A stretch of DNA of 64,000 bases from Cunninghamia lanceolata (taxonomy: Eukaryota; Streptophyta; Pinopsida; Cupressales; Cupressaceae): assembly GCA_027924645.1 (NCBI GenBank), contig BSBN01000254.1:16438501-16502500 (forward strand), read 5' to 3'. Below are positions 1 through 10,896 of this stretch, piece after piece; position 1 is the stretch's first letter; the number at the start of each line of letters is the position of its first letter. A program made the position numbers and the translations under genes. The notes below the pieces were generated by a model, which worked only from the letters and a program-made list of their open reading frames with translations, was not told the origin of the DNA and did no database searches.

Positions 1-682
1 CATCCATATACACAACAATGCACTTACCTAATAACCCACAGAACACAATGTCCATGGCTCTCTGAAAAGTGGCACCTACATTGATCAGACCAAAAGGCAT
101 TCTGTTATATGCATAATTTTCCCATTTACAAGTGATGGTGATTTTTAATCTGTCATCCCTATCTATTAAAACCTGGTTATAACCTGAGAAACCATCTAGA
201 AAAGACATCATCTTTGCCCCGTTTACTACTTGCAGCACTTCATCTATAGGAGGAAGAGGATAATTGTCCTTTTCAAATGCTTTATTCAAATTTCTAAAAT
301 CTATGCATAATCTGATGTCTCCATTTTTCTTCCTTACTGGTACTAGGTTAGCTACCCAGACTGAATGTCTGATTGGGAAAATTAATCCAGCAGACAACAA
401 TTTTTTAACTTCCTTGAAGATTAAAGGCTCTAGAATGGCGTTTACAGGCCTTTGTTTCTAACTAAATGGTTTAATCTCTGGTCTCAAAGGTATTACGTGA
501 GTTATGATGGACGTATCATAGGTTTTCAAGTCTTCATATGTCCATGCTATTACATGTTTGTAATCTTTCAGAGCATCTAAAATTTCTTTTCTAATTTTCT
601 CAGAGCAAGCTTTTTTGATTGGCACATTTTGTGGATTTTGCTCCGTCCCTAAGTTGTGTAAATCACACTTACCCCCTTCCAT
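1..682 (-). pseudogene. Reverse transcriptase of element A, truncated by window start
   Basis: N-terminal and palm part of a Ty3/gypsy reverse transcriptase. The segment begins with the pre-RT linker (DYKHVIAWTYEDL). It proceeds through HVIPLRPEIKPF, a TAG stop near 462, then AGLIFPIRHSVWVANLVPVR, KKNGDIRLCIDFRNLN, YPLPPIDEVL, FLDGFSGYNQ and NRMPFGLINVGATFQRAMD. The last codons before the window edge read VYMD, so the catalytic YxDD motif is cut. Apart from the TAG (Gln expected) the visible portion is well preserved. It would make cDNA from the element RNA inside the virus-like particle. Confidence 0.85.
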
Positions 683-949
683 TTTGGGTAAATCTTTCTA
701 TCTTATTATTCCATCAAAGTCAAAAATATGCTCTAGTTCAATTACCCCTTTGGGTAAAAAGTTGCTCTTCAAGTTGATTATATCCTCTTCGTCCCATGTT
801 ATCTCAGGCCTTTCCTGCTCATCAATGATTTGAGCCTCAAATACCTCATTGCAGGTCAGGAAGTCAATAATTTGCTGATCCCCTCCAAATACTTGAAAAT
901 GTGTAACGTTGTCTAGGATACTGGGAACATTAACTAGCTCAACAGCAAA

Positions 950-1795
950 TCATCTCAATCCTGACAGTGTCAAGGGTTCTAATGTGCTAGCTGCAACTGC
1001 TAGTGCATCCAGCCTATGGTTCAGCTCTCTAGGGATGTGCTCTATGTTGAAAGCATCAAATAAATCTATTAAACCCCATACTCTATGTCTGTAACAAATC
1101 ATTTTCTTGTAGTTGCAAGCATATAGTTTCCTTACTTGTCTGACTACTAGTTCAGAGTCTGAAAATACCTTAATCATTTTCACCTTTTTCTTAACGGCCA
1201 TGACAAGTCCCATAATTAAGGCTTCATATTAAGCAATATTGTTAGTACAGGAAAATTGCAGTCTATATGCTGCTAGGTATGACTTACCCTGAGGATCTAT
1301 AAGTTCAACACCTGCACCCATGCCCTACTTTTACTTGGACCCATCACATTTTAATGTCCACATGCCATCTTTACTTTTCTGATCTTTCCCCTTGGCATGC
1401 TTCGTCTTCTCTATTACTTGTGAGGTGCTGGTATATTTATTCATGGGTATTTCTGTTTGGTTAACTTGCATATGTGTATTTTTAGCTTGCAAATCAGAAG
1501 GACAACTACCCTTGTCCTTTATTCCCTCTTCTAAATTTGAAATCAGAGCATCTACATCACCCTGAACATATTCCTGTGTTTGATCAGGATTCACATTTTC
1601 CTCCTGTGACTCTACCCTCTTTATGCATTTTTTGTATTCATATTCAATGATGACTTTGCACATTCCACAACTCTCCTCAGAATGTGGCCTATCGTGAACT
1701 CTACATTTGTTTTTATACAATTTACATTGGGTGGGCAGACCTTGTTTAATGCACTCTTCCACCTCTTGTCTAATGGCATGACCAAATTTTTTCAT
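950..1795 (-). pseudogene. Linker plus archaeal-type RNase H (upstream of RT), element A
   Basis: About residues 1-140 are an unassigned linker with a C/H-rich patch (CKLYKNKCRVHDRPHSEE), in frame with protease. From about 1380 to 950 the frame gives an RNase H fold of the archaeal/plant type: WTLKCDGSK (first Asp), GAGVELIDPQG, CTNNIA-stop-YEALIMGL (Glu site), VFSDSELVVRQV (Asp) and NHRLDALA (last Asp). Stops lie at 1328-1330 (TAA), shortly after it (TAG), and before YEAL. The position before reverse transcriptase is unusual, since most Tat elements, including B here, carry it after RT and RNase H. From 683 to 949 the minus strand continues as a degraded linker without recognisable domain. 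Confidence 0.75.
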
Positions 1796-1831
1796 TGCAC
1801 TATTTTCTTCATCTGAAGAATTTCCATCAGA

Positions 1832-3118
1832 CTAAATGAATAATGTTGTCTCCTTGCTTACACATTTTTCTCTAATGTTTAACATCATGATCTCTTCAAT
1901 TTGCACCCCATTGTTAGTAATTCTATAAACACCAGGTTCAATAGTAGCATACAATATTTCATTCGTTTGATTATACTCTGTTATCATGTGTTTCATCCTA
2001 GGTTCTGCCTCTATTCTAATCTGGTTTGGGATGCCTCTCCAAGGTAGCCACAAATGTGAAAATTTTGTGGCCATATATCCGTTTAATGTCTTGGACCAAT
2101 CCCTACTTAACAACATTCCATAATTCACGGGTATGTCCACTATTTGAATGTCAATGAATTGGCTTACCCTAGGGTCTGAAGCTAATTGCATTTGAATGTT
2201 CATGAGTTCTCCTATCACACTAAACTAAGTCTTATCTAACTGTGTGACAACCTTAGCAGATCTGGTGGGAGTCAACCTGAGAGTTTTGCATATTCCTAAG
2301 GGCATTACGTTGGCTGAGGCACCAAAGTCTACCATATAGTTGTGTATGTTCTTCCCACACAATCTAACAGTTAACAAGAAAGGGGGAGCATCCTTTTTAT
2401 CAGCATACATTACTACATTTATATTGGAAGGCTGCTCAACTTTCTTACTTTTCTCTTTAGGCAGTGAATCTCTATTAGGAACAGTTATATTAGCAGCAAC
2501 CCCATCTGTTATGGATGCATCCAGAGATTTTATAAAAGCATTCTTGATTCCTTGAGTTTTCAATAATTCATTCAGAGGTATACTGACCTTTATTTTCTTT
2601 ATTTCTTCTGACAAGTAACTCATTAATCTTGTTGTCTTTATTGTTTCAGCTTTACTTCTTTGGGCCTTTTCTAATGTTGTTCCACTATTTGCATTAGCCT
2701 TAAGTATGGCAGGGTTGTTGCTAGCATTTTGATCTGGGGGGGTGTTGAAGTTGTTAGGAGTGGAAGTGGTGAAAGGTCCTCCTGGCCTAGTGTTATTTCT
2801 TAAATTGTAGGTGTGGTTTTTATTTGTCTGTTGAAAAACCTGCACCTCTTCTGTCTCAGTCAATACTTCATTTTCTATTTCAAAAGGAAATTGAAAATCA
2901 TTTAACACAAAGGCTGATTCAGGATAAAGATTTTCACAAAAGTATGGTTCATCTTCTAACAATTCATCTCCTTTCTCTTCTGTAGTTGCAAAGGTAAAGG
3001 TTTCTAAGACTAAAGCTGTATCATACCCTAAGGGTACTACCTCATTACCCTTGGGAATAAGAAACTCAGAAGTAGGAGGCTGCACCTCTATATTAAATAT
3101 GCTAGCTGCTAAATGGAA
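1832..3118 (-). pseudogene. Protease region of element A
   Basis: This continues the gag frame (3085-2225, TAG at 2222-2224, then 2218-1832). The aspartic protease is recognised from VDFGASANVMPLGICK at about 2340-2275: the usual DSGA active site reads DFGA here. Downstream comes the retropepsin-like segment with VDIPVNYGMLLSRDW. The N-terminal 200 residues are an acidic and Thr/Asn-rich spacer between gag and protease. The stops at 2222-2224 and just left of 1832 are both TAG. The family's role is cleavage of the gag-pol polyprotein in the particle. With a changed active-site Ser and two stops this copy should be dead. Confidence 0.75.
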
Positions 3119-4642
3119 CTATGGATAGTCAAGCTCAGCATGTGCAATGGTATTGTGAAATCTGCACCAGTTTTTTAGTGATGTATTGGCCATTTGGATG
3201 CCAGCTGCTTGTTTTGCATCATGATTATCTATATTCTCAAAAGGAGAAGCTAGGGTACCATTGTTTGGTCCAATGTTCCATGTTTTGGGTGGCCTAGGCT
3301 GATTCTGATTTCTGTTATTGTTACCCCAGGCCCTATTATCTATCACTGGCCCTCTATTTTGCATTGGTTGCCCTTGGTTATGACCTTGATGCTGATTATA
3401 GTTTTGGCTCTGATTTGAACATTGGCCTTGGCTATTATTTTGGGTATGGCTCTGATTATAGTTCTGATTGTAATGATGATTTTGATTTGAACTATAGTTC
3501 TGATTTTGGCCTTGGTTATAATTTTGATTTTGATTGTATCCTTGGTTACCTCTTCCATAAAGATTCTCATTTCTTAGTTGTGTCACTTCAGTGGTCAATC
3601 TTTTTAAATGTGCAGTGATCTCTTTGATTTCTTCCCTTTCCTCTTGTGCTTTTGCCACAGTTGTATTCCTAGGGGGTTGGAAGAAAGGCTGACCATTATT
3701 TTGATTATTATTAGAAGTGTTACTCGTGTAAGGAGCTATGGCTTGGATTGGGGTAGGACTATACACAGGTATGTAAGAAGGAACCGGATTTAGTAATGGA
3801 GTGTGATGCATAGGGACTCCATTCTAAGGTTGTGCCTGATTTTGCATCCCAAAATTTCCTCCATTAACAAATAGGCTACAAGTTATATGCCTCATCTCTT
3901 GATTTACTAAGGCTACCTCTTTATAAGCTTTGGATATTGAATCTATGTCAGGTTTTCTTTTGACAAACATGGCAGTTAAAGGATCCAAGGTAGCATAGTA
4001 CATGGCTAACAAGGTATCATCATCTATTGTGTAAGGGGCCACCAGCCTAGAGTAGGCCTTTTGAAATCCGTCATTGAAATTATCAATTAGCTCTCCCTCA
4101 CCTCTTTTTATGGTGGCCAATTTGTGATACAGGATGCAAGGATCAATGGGTCCTCTAAATCTAGATAGAAATGCTTCTTCCATAAGTGACCAGGAAGAAA
4201 TGTAACCGTTGGGTAAGTTCACATTCCAGTTAGAGGCTTGTTCATTAAAGGTGTAGGGAAACAATCTACACACAATGTCCTCATGCTCTAATCTAGCCCT
4301 AAAGCATGCTTCCTTGAATATTCTAATGTGGTCTTCCGGGTCTTGGTGTAACTGATATTTAGGACATATCTTTTCTAGATTTTTGGGCATCTCATTGTAA
4401 TCATTGAAGTGTATGGGAGATTGGACATTGAAATAAGCCATTGTGGGTGCTTGAGCTTGACCTGAACCTGTAGGAATACCTAGATTTCCTGGGGTATTAG
4501 GATCCCTAGGAGTACCTAAATCAAGATTTAAAGATCTGAATAAAGATCTGTCAGGACTCACAAAGTTATGAATGCTAAAAGGTGAGCTAGGAGGTGTTCT
4601 AGATGAACCTCCTGCTTGCAATATTTTAGGATTCCAAATCAA
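3119..4642 (-). pseudogene. gag of element A, one internal TAG stop
   Basis: Capsid-like polyprotein start of a Tat-type gypsy element. Residues 1-95 are a Ser/Pro/Gly leader. About residues 95-250 match the plant retrotransposon gag domain (DPEDHIRIFKEACF, then CRLFPYTF, SSWSLMEEAFLSRF and an EALVNQEMR-like helix). A stop (TAG) at 3821-3823 separates this from the same-frame second half. That half holds a coiled region (REEIKEITAHLKRLTTEV), a strikingly Asn/Gln-rich stretch of about 75 residues, and a C-terminal zinc-knuckle-like WCRFHNTIAHAELDYP in which the last Cys is missing. A second TAG (3116-3118) falls where the family usually has Gln. The ATG at 4642 was chosen because it is the first in frame downstream of the primer-binding site. 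Not functional as it stands. Confidence 0.8.
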
Positions 4643-4762
4643 AGGGTTCTTACTTCACCTTATGTCAGGTAATTGCACAAATATATCCCTTGAACTGAAT
4701 CTAGATCTAGTCACTCTATCACTATTATTAGCCAGTTTGAAACAAACCCGAACTCAAGTTGG

Positions 4763-4780
4763 CCCTCCTTCTAGCACCAG
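4763..4780 (-). other. Candidate primer-binding site of element A
   Basis: Nine bases inside the LTR the minus strand reads TGGTGCTAGAAGGAGGGC. It begins with TGG, as expected for pairing with the CCA end of a tRNA, and lies between LTR and gag. I could not assign the tRNA. The 9-base gap to the LTR is longer than usual, so the LTR edge or the site start may be slightly misplaced. Confidence 0.5.
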
Positions 4781-4789
4781 AAAACTATT

Positions 4790-7700
4790 GGTGATGGTTA
4801 TGATGCAATCATAACAATTAGTTAAAATTCACATAAAATGAACCAAAACTGACTTGAAAGATATGAAGGAATTAGTTAAGATTCACTTAATCCCAAGTTT
4901 AATATGGTCAGGTCTTGCCCTGTTGGGCAAATTCAGTTGGTCAATGTGAAGCTGTAATGTTCAAGGGGCCTTACATGATTTAGGGTTTCTTAATGATTAA
5001 CTGGACTCAAACTATGCAAAAAGATTAATAAATGTCAATATGTTGTTCATTCCTTTTGCATAAACTTATACTTGTGCTGCAAAACTTTAAATAGTCTTCT
5101 CGGATTATTGCAACTTTCTCCTCTTAAATATTTATGAAAATTGTCTACTTTCAAACTCTGTTATGCGTGCTCTTTTCAAATATGAGACAAATTTCCTTTA
5201 AATTTCTATGTTTTTGGCTAAGTATTTTCAGATGGGTTTGGAAAAGTTAGAAAGATCTAATCTACACTTCATTCACTCTATTTGAAGGATCTAATTATTC
5301 TGTTATGCACTTTGTAAATAATACAGCAATTTGATCAAATCCACAGACAAAACCTTAAATGTATATTCTGAGCATTTTCACAAACATACACCTAAGATTG
5401 CAAGCTCTAAGAGAAAATGTTTCAAACACAAAGAAGAGCAGGAAAACACTCAGAAGATAGATGCAGAATTCCAGATTCAATTGTATTAGAAATAGACAGT
5501 CATTAAGATTTACAATGTCTGAATGACTCTTAGCTTCATTGACCAAACTACAGAAAAATTACAAGCTTTACAAATACAGTAAGGAAGCTAGATGTTCCAC
5601 GCATTCCTTATTGCAGACACAAGCGACTTCCTTCTTCTACTTCTAAACTCAAAGGTCCCTCTATTCTAAAAAATCCCTATGTAAAGTATTACAATGTAGA
5701 GAGGCACAATATATAGACTTTGATTGTCCTCAATACAACTCAAAACCCTAGATTAAACCCTGGTTGAAACCCTGGTTGAAACCTTTGGTTAAAACAATAA
5801 ATGCTGGTGAACCAGTCTCCCAAAATATCTCTGTGCATACATCAAATATGGGCGAAATATGCCCTCCTGGAAACCCTAGCATCTCAATAATAACTTCTGT
5901 GGTCTACTGTAATAATGTCTTCAACTGCATTTTGTCTTCATCAGTGAAGACCCTTGACTTCTTCGCACTTCATCCTTATCTTGCTCTGCTCCTGAAATTG
6001 GATTTCCTCCTCTGTGATTTCATTGTCATAAAGTTTCAGCCCCTTCTTCAACTGCAAACCTACAAAAATAGATAAGCAATAAGTATCATCATTTAATAAA
6101 CCTGCAAGAAGAAAAACAACTACCAAATCTAGTCGTAAATGTGTGAACGTGGAAATTGGGCCCCAAATCTGTGGAAATCGTGTCCAAAAATGCATATACA
6201 GTGCTTAGAAAAGTCAGGTCAACCATCGTTGACCAAAAATATGCATTCGGGCTTCAAAAATAACTTTAAAATTCCTATCACTTCAATTTCCCACTCATTT
6301 TCCTTGTTTAAATCCATGTATATTGATATACATGCGGGACGCGATACAATGAATTAATCAAATTCCAATTTGCCTTTGAGTTCCGCAATGTATATTTCGT
6401 TGTATGCTGAGCAATGTATATTTCAATATACATTGTGGACGTGATACATTGGTTCAATCGGATTTCAATCTTTTTTAATTCCGCAGCCTGTATGCTTCCT
6501 TTGTATATTTCATTTGTATATTGCAACATACAAATGCAAAATATACAAGCATTTATCTCCATTTCATAACTTTTCAATTCTGTGGCTTGTACATTTTGTG
6601 ATGCAACTTGGCTTGTATGTATCGAAATATACAAAGTGCGAACATACAATGAATTAACGTCTTTTAACGTTTAGTCACAGCCGTGGTATGTATACTTTCG
6701 TTGTATCCTTGAGACATACATTTCAGGCTCCATATAAGCATTTAATCGGATTTAAATCTACCTTTGGAGTCCGCGTTGTATGTATATATGCAATGCATAT
6801 TGGTTTGTATATTGCAATATACAAATGCCAAAATATACAAGCAAATAACTCCATTTCATAACTCTTTTGAGTCCGCTCAATGTATAAATGCATTGCATCC
6901 TTTTAGATTATTCAATTCGGACGCGATACAAGCATTTAAAGAAACCTAACCTTTCGCTAAGATCCGCCTTTTATATTCTTTGCAATGTAATAATATACAA
7001 GGCACAAAATATACAAGGATCTTTCGTTATTTCATAGTCCTTTCAAGTCCACTCCTTGTATATTTAATTTGTATGTATCCTCTGATATACAATCTAGATG
7101 CGATACATAGTATAAATCAGTTTCTAATTTTCTCTTTGATTCCACGTTGCATATTTCAGAATGTATGTACATGTTGTATGTCTTGCTTTGTATATTCTGA
7201 AACATGCAAGGATTTAACCCTATTTAAACAACTCTTTGGGTCTACGATTTGTATATGGATGTTGTATGTTCCAAAGGTATGCATAAATATACAAGTCTGA
7301 AATGTACAACAAATTAACTCCGGTTCAATAACTTTTCAAGTCCGCGCGGTGTATAAATGCATTGTATGTAACTCAAACATACAAACCCGCAGATATACAA
7401 TGAATTCTCTCTTGTTCATAACTTTTGGATTCTGTGCTATGTATAAAATGTCTTGTACATTTGCTTGTATGTTGCAACCTGCCAAACATATAAATGTTAG
7501 ATATATGCGATGGAACTCAAACCCTTATTCACTTTTACTCTAAAACTGTTTCGGATCCATCCTGTATGTATAAATAAAGCTTTTATTTAAAACGCATACA
7601 AGGTAAAAAGAATATACAATCGACCCAACCATGCAAATAACAATGTATATGAGCCTGACTGCAAAAAGTGATTAAGTATAAAAAGGACTTTGCACATACA

Positions 7701-8021
7701 AAGGACTTTGTATATGCGAAGCAATAGACAAACCTGAATGTACATTTTACCAAAGTGATCATAACTTGCATATTATGGTGAATTTTAAGATGGTTCAAAA
7801 AGAAACCCTAGCTCATTTTTCATAAGGAATCCAACCATATCATGGATTGGTATTGAAAATGCATTTTTTTTTCTCTATTTCTATCAAAGTTTGCAATTTT
7901 AACCACTCTTTTTGCCTTTACCACCAAGCAAAACAACACACACAAGCAAAAGCAATAGCCAAAGCAGGGGTCCTCATTTTGCTAAGGAGCAAAATGGGGG
8001 CGTGTTGTGAACATCACAACA
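4790..8021 (-). repeat. 5' LTR of element A (about 3.2 kb)
   Basis: On the minus strand the LTR starts TGTTGTGATG at 8021 and ends CATCACCA at 4790, just upstream of a primer-binding site. The right boundary is sharp because B's integrase frame resumes at 8022. The first 19 bases of the LTR are themselves a short inverted repeat (TGTTGTGA, 3-base loop, TCACAACA). Its upstream half (about 6300-7600) is packed with TGTATA/TATACA palindromes, like the LTRs of element F. A candidate TATA box (CTATATATT, minus) lies at 5708-5716, about 920 bp from the LTR end, close to the spacing in F. The partner LTR is outside the window, so the left end is inferred and could be off by a few bases. Confidence 0.7.
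5708..5716 (-). promoter_or_regulatory. Candidate TATA box in LTR of element A
   Basis: The minus strand reads CTATATATT here, in a GC-richer setting (followed by GTGCCTCTC). It lies roughly 920 bp before the LTR end, and the clear TATAAAAG of element F lies about 940 bp before its LTR end. The agreement supports it as the U3/R promoter, but it is a motif call only. Confidence 0.4.
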
Positions 8022-8720
8022 GGTAGCACCTGTGGGAGTGCATATACTAGTTCGATAAGCCCACAGAGTGGGATTCAGTTGTACGTGCCAATCATGGCCA
8101 GCATCGTTGATTGTCTTCTTGAGGATTTTCAAGATTGTTTTGTTGGATGCCTCTGCTTGGCCATTACCTTGTGGATAGTATGGGGTGGAGAAATGGTGTT
8201 GAATTTTGAATTTATCATAAAGCTCTTAGACATCTTGGTTCTTGAAAGGTCTTCCATTATCTGTGACAATGGATGAGGGAATTCCGTATTTGTAGGTGAG
8301 GTAATTGAGGATGAATGAGGCAATCTGTTTGCCTGTGACATTAGTGAGGGGAATGGCTTCAATCCACTTGGTAAAATATTTAGTGGCGGTTATTATGAAC
8401 TTGTGGCCGTCGGATGATGGTGAGTGAAATTTGCCCACAAGGTTGGTCCCGATTGTAAAAAGGGCCAAGGTGTCGTTAAAGGTTGGAGCTCTTGAGATGG
8501 TACATGTATCAGGTTTCCATGTATCTAGCATTGCTTGCACTTCTTCACAACTAATATGAATCTATTTCCATTTTTGGCCAATAGTATCCCAAACGCATGA
8601 GTTTCTTACCTAAAGAAGGACCTCTAGAGTGTGTTCCACAAATTCCTTCGTGTACATCTCATAAGGCAGTTTGAGATTCTTCCCATTCTAAACATAAGAG
8701 TAAAGTACCATCCAGACCTT
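8022..8720 (-). pseudogene. Integrase of element B, broken by element A
   Basis: From about 8720 downward the minus strand first gives the HHCC zinc-binding segment (DVHEGICGTHSRG then RLGYYWPKM). Next comes a frame-shifted Cys pair with NARYMET-like residues. The catalytic core follows at 8540-8226: GTNLVGKFHSPSSDGHKF, ATKYFTKWIEAIPL, YGIPSSIVTDNG (second Asp), then in the next frame TPYYPQGNGQAEASNK (Glu) and LWAYRTSICTPTGAT. In the core the first catalytic Asp (usually DFVG/DLVG) reads NLVG. The reading stops exactly at 8022 where LTR A begins, inside a motif that continues in relatives. At least two frameshifts. Confidence 0.8.
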
Positions 8721-8939
8721 GACAGTATAGGGTATCATCAATAATGGTGTAATGGGAGGTTTGGTGAATGAAGGTTCAGCATTGGTTAGAAGACAAGTTA
8801 GGTGGTAGGGTGTTATCCTTGAGGTAAGTGTAGATTTTACTATACTAAGGTGAATTAGATTTGGCTAAGAGGCATATGGAGTGGGTTTCAGGAAGATCAT
8901 AAGTTGGTTGTATAACTGTTTCAACCAAGAACTCATATC

Positions 8940-9978
8940 GTGACTCATTCTCTGGGATCTTGAGGAGCGAGGCAATGGTCACCATAGCATCTGCTGCTTT
9001 GTTTTCAATTCAAGGTATCTATTCAAAGGAGATGATCACAAAGTACTCCTTAAAGTCATTGAACATATGCTTATATGGGATTAATTTGTCATCTTTGGTA
9101 TGATAGTCATCGTTGACTTGATTGATTACCAGTTGGGAGTCGCCATAGACATGTAGCTCTTTGATTTTCCATTCTGTTGCCAGTTTGAGACCAATTACTA
9201 AGGCCTCATACTCTGCCATATTGTTTGTGGATGGGAATAGCAGATGGTAAGACTTAGGTATGGTGTCGCCATGAGGAGTGACCAGCAAGATTCTTGCCCC
9301 CAATCCATGGTTTGTATAGGATCCATCAAAGTAGAGTTTCCATGAGTATGTTGTGATACTGAATATGGCTTCATCTGGAAACTCGAATATCATTGGTGTA
9401 GTATCTTGTAATGGTTCTTTTGCTAACTGATTGGCAATGATTTGACCTTTGATAGCCTTCCGTTCTACATACTCAATATCATATTTGCTTAGGAGCATTA
9501 CCCACTTAGCTAGGCAACTTATTAGAGTTGCTTTACTTAATAGGTACTTCAGTGGATCTATCTTTGCAATGAGCTTGACTGAATGTGCTAGCATATAATG
9601 TCACAGTTTTTGGGAAGTAAAAACTACAGCAACACACGATCTTTCTATTTGAGAATATTGTAGTTCGTAGCCCACCAATGTGCGACTGATGTAGTAGATA
9701 GCCCTTTCTTTGCCTTCATAATCTTGTTGTGCTAATAGGGTGTCCAGAGTTGTCTATGTAGCAGATATGTAAAGTAATAGTAGCTTACCTTTTATAGGAG
9801 GCATTAGAATAAGAGGATTCATGAGATATTTCTTTAGTTTGCCAAATGCTTCTTTGCACTTCTCATCCCATCTGAATGGAATGTTTTTATGTAAGAGATG
9901 GCTGAAAGGTTGGCACTTGTCTGCTAGTTGTGATATGAAGCAACGGATTGCTTGTAGCTTGCCTTGTAGAGACTGCAA
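8940..9978 (-). pseudogene. RNase H plus archaeal-type RNase H of element B
   Basis: The 9978-9595 part holds the connection and RT-associated RNase H: CISQLADKCQPFSHLLHK, FRWDEKCKEAFGKLKKYL, then QQDYEGKERAIYYISRTL. The 9594-8940 part begins with the end of that domain (KWVMLLSKYDIEYV). It continues with the extra archaeal-type RNase H: WKLYFDGSYTNHG (Asp), PSTNNMAEYEALVIGLKLA (Glu), HVYGDSQLVINQV (Asp) and, past two stops, ENKAADAM (Asp). All four acidic catalytic residues of the extra domain are visible. Stops are mostly TAG. The domain lies after RT, in contrast to A and F. Confidence 0.8.
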
Positions 9979-9984
9979 TTAAGT

Positions 9985-10896
9985 GATGTATTTAGGTGGT
10001 GGCATTTCCATGATAACCTTGACTTTGGTAGGCTCAACTTCTATCCCATTTGCTGATACAATGAAGCCTAAGAGCTTGCCTGAGGTGACTCCAAACACAC
10101 ATTTCTTTAGGTTCAACCTGACTTTGAATTGCTCCAATCTCTAAAAGACCTTCTCTAGTACATCCAGGTGGGATTCTATTGTTAGTGACTTTGCAAGGAT
10201 ATCATCTACATAGTCCTCCATTGTGACGTGCATCATGTCATGGAAAATAGTGGTCATAGCACATTGATATGTTTCTCCTGCATTCTTTAACCCAAATGGC
10301 ATGACATTCTAGCAAAAGGTACCCCATGGACAAGTGAAAGCTATTTTGTGTTCGTCTTTTAGTGCTATCCCAATTTGATTATACCCAGAGAAGCCATCCA
10401 TTAGAGAAAGCATGGTGTGTCCAGTTGTCAAGTCGACTATGATATACATATTAGGTAACAGAAAGTCATCCTTATGGCAAGGTTTGTTTAGATCTCAGAA
10501 ATCATTGCATAGTCTAACTCTACCATTAGGTTTGGATATTGGCACTATGTTGGATACCCACTCTGGATAGTCTATTGCCCTGATGAACCCTACATCCAGT
10601 AGTTTTTTGAGTTCCTCTTTTACTAGTAATGCAATATGTGGATGCATCTTTCTAAGCTTCTTCTTGACTGGTTTGACCCCTAGATCTAGTGGAAGATGAT
10701 GTAGAATCAAATCTAGATCTAAACCAGGCATATCTACGTATGACCAAGCAAAGTTGACTTGTTTTCTCTTGAAAAATGGCACGAACTTGGTCTTCTCTGG
10801 TGGATATAGAGACTTTGCAAAGTGAATGATCTTAGGATTATCCTCCGTTCCAATGTTGATAGGTTCCATAGGTTCCACAACAATTTGAGACTTCTC
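9985..10896 (-). pseudogene. Reverse transcriptase of element B
   Basis: Ty3/gypsy RT in one frame with several stops. Visible motifs in order: FAWSYVDMPGL linker, HHLPLDLGVKPVKKKLRKMHP, VGFIRAIDYPEWVSNIVPI, KPNGRVRLCNDF (Asn for Asp, then a TGA), LSLMDGFSGYNQI (catalytic Asp), VMPFGLKNAGETYQ, DYVDDILAKS (catalytic YVDD near 10200) and LNLKKCVFGVTSGKLLGFIV. Stops include TGA after NDF, TAG after TFC, TAG in KVF-stop-RLEQF and TAA before LQSLQGKLQ. The frame is the same as the upstream linker and the downstream RNase H, so this was one polyprotein. Confidence 0.85.

Larger units (their letters stand above)
1..8021 (-). mobile_element. Element A: Tat-like Ty3/gypsy retrotransposon, 3' part outside window
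   Basis: Read on the minus strand the order is a 5' LTR (8021-4790), a primer-binding site, gag, protease, an archaeal-type RNase H, then reverse transcriptase, which is cut by the window start. From 4642 to about 1331 the gag-protease-RNase H region stays in one reading frame and is broken only by in-frame stops, mostly TAG, so it was once a single polyprotein. The element sits inside the integrase of element B: B's integrase reading stops exactly at 8022 where A's LTR begins. The other LTR, RNase H proper, integrase and the left target-site copy lie outside the window. Tat lineage is inferred from the extra RNase H and the protease and gag motifs. Confidence 0.85.

Noticed and set aside
2340..3793. 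Plus-strand frames across gag and protease of A (for example 3364-3618, rich in Asp/Tyr/Gly)
   Set aside because: They are mirror readings of the minus-strand Asn/Gln-rich gag; no start context or domain.
6308..7543. Apparent cluster of small Cys/Tyr/Ile-rich peptides
   Set aside because: Composition follows TGTATA-type repeats in the LTR of A; no gene-like features.
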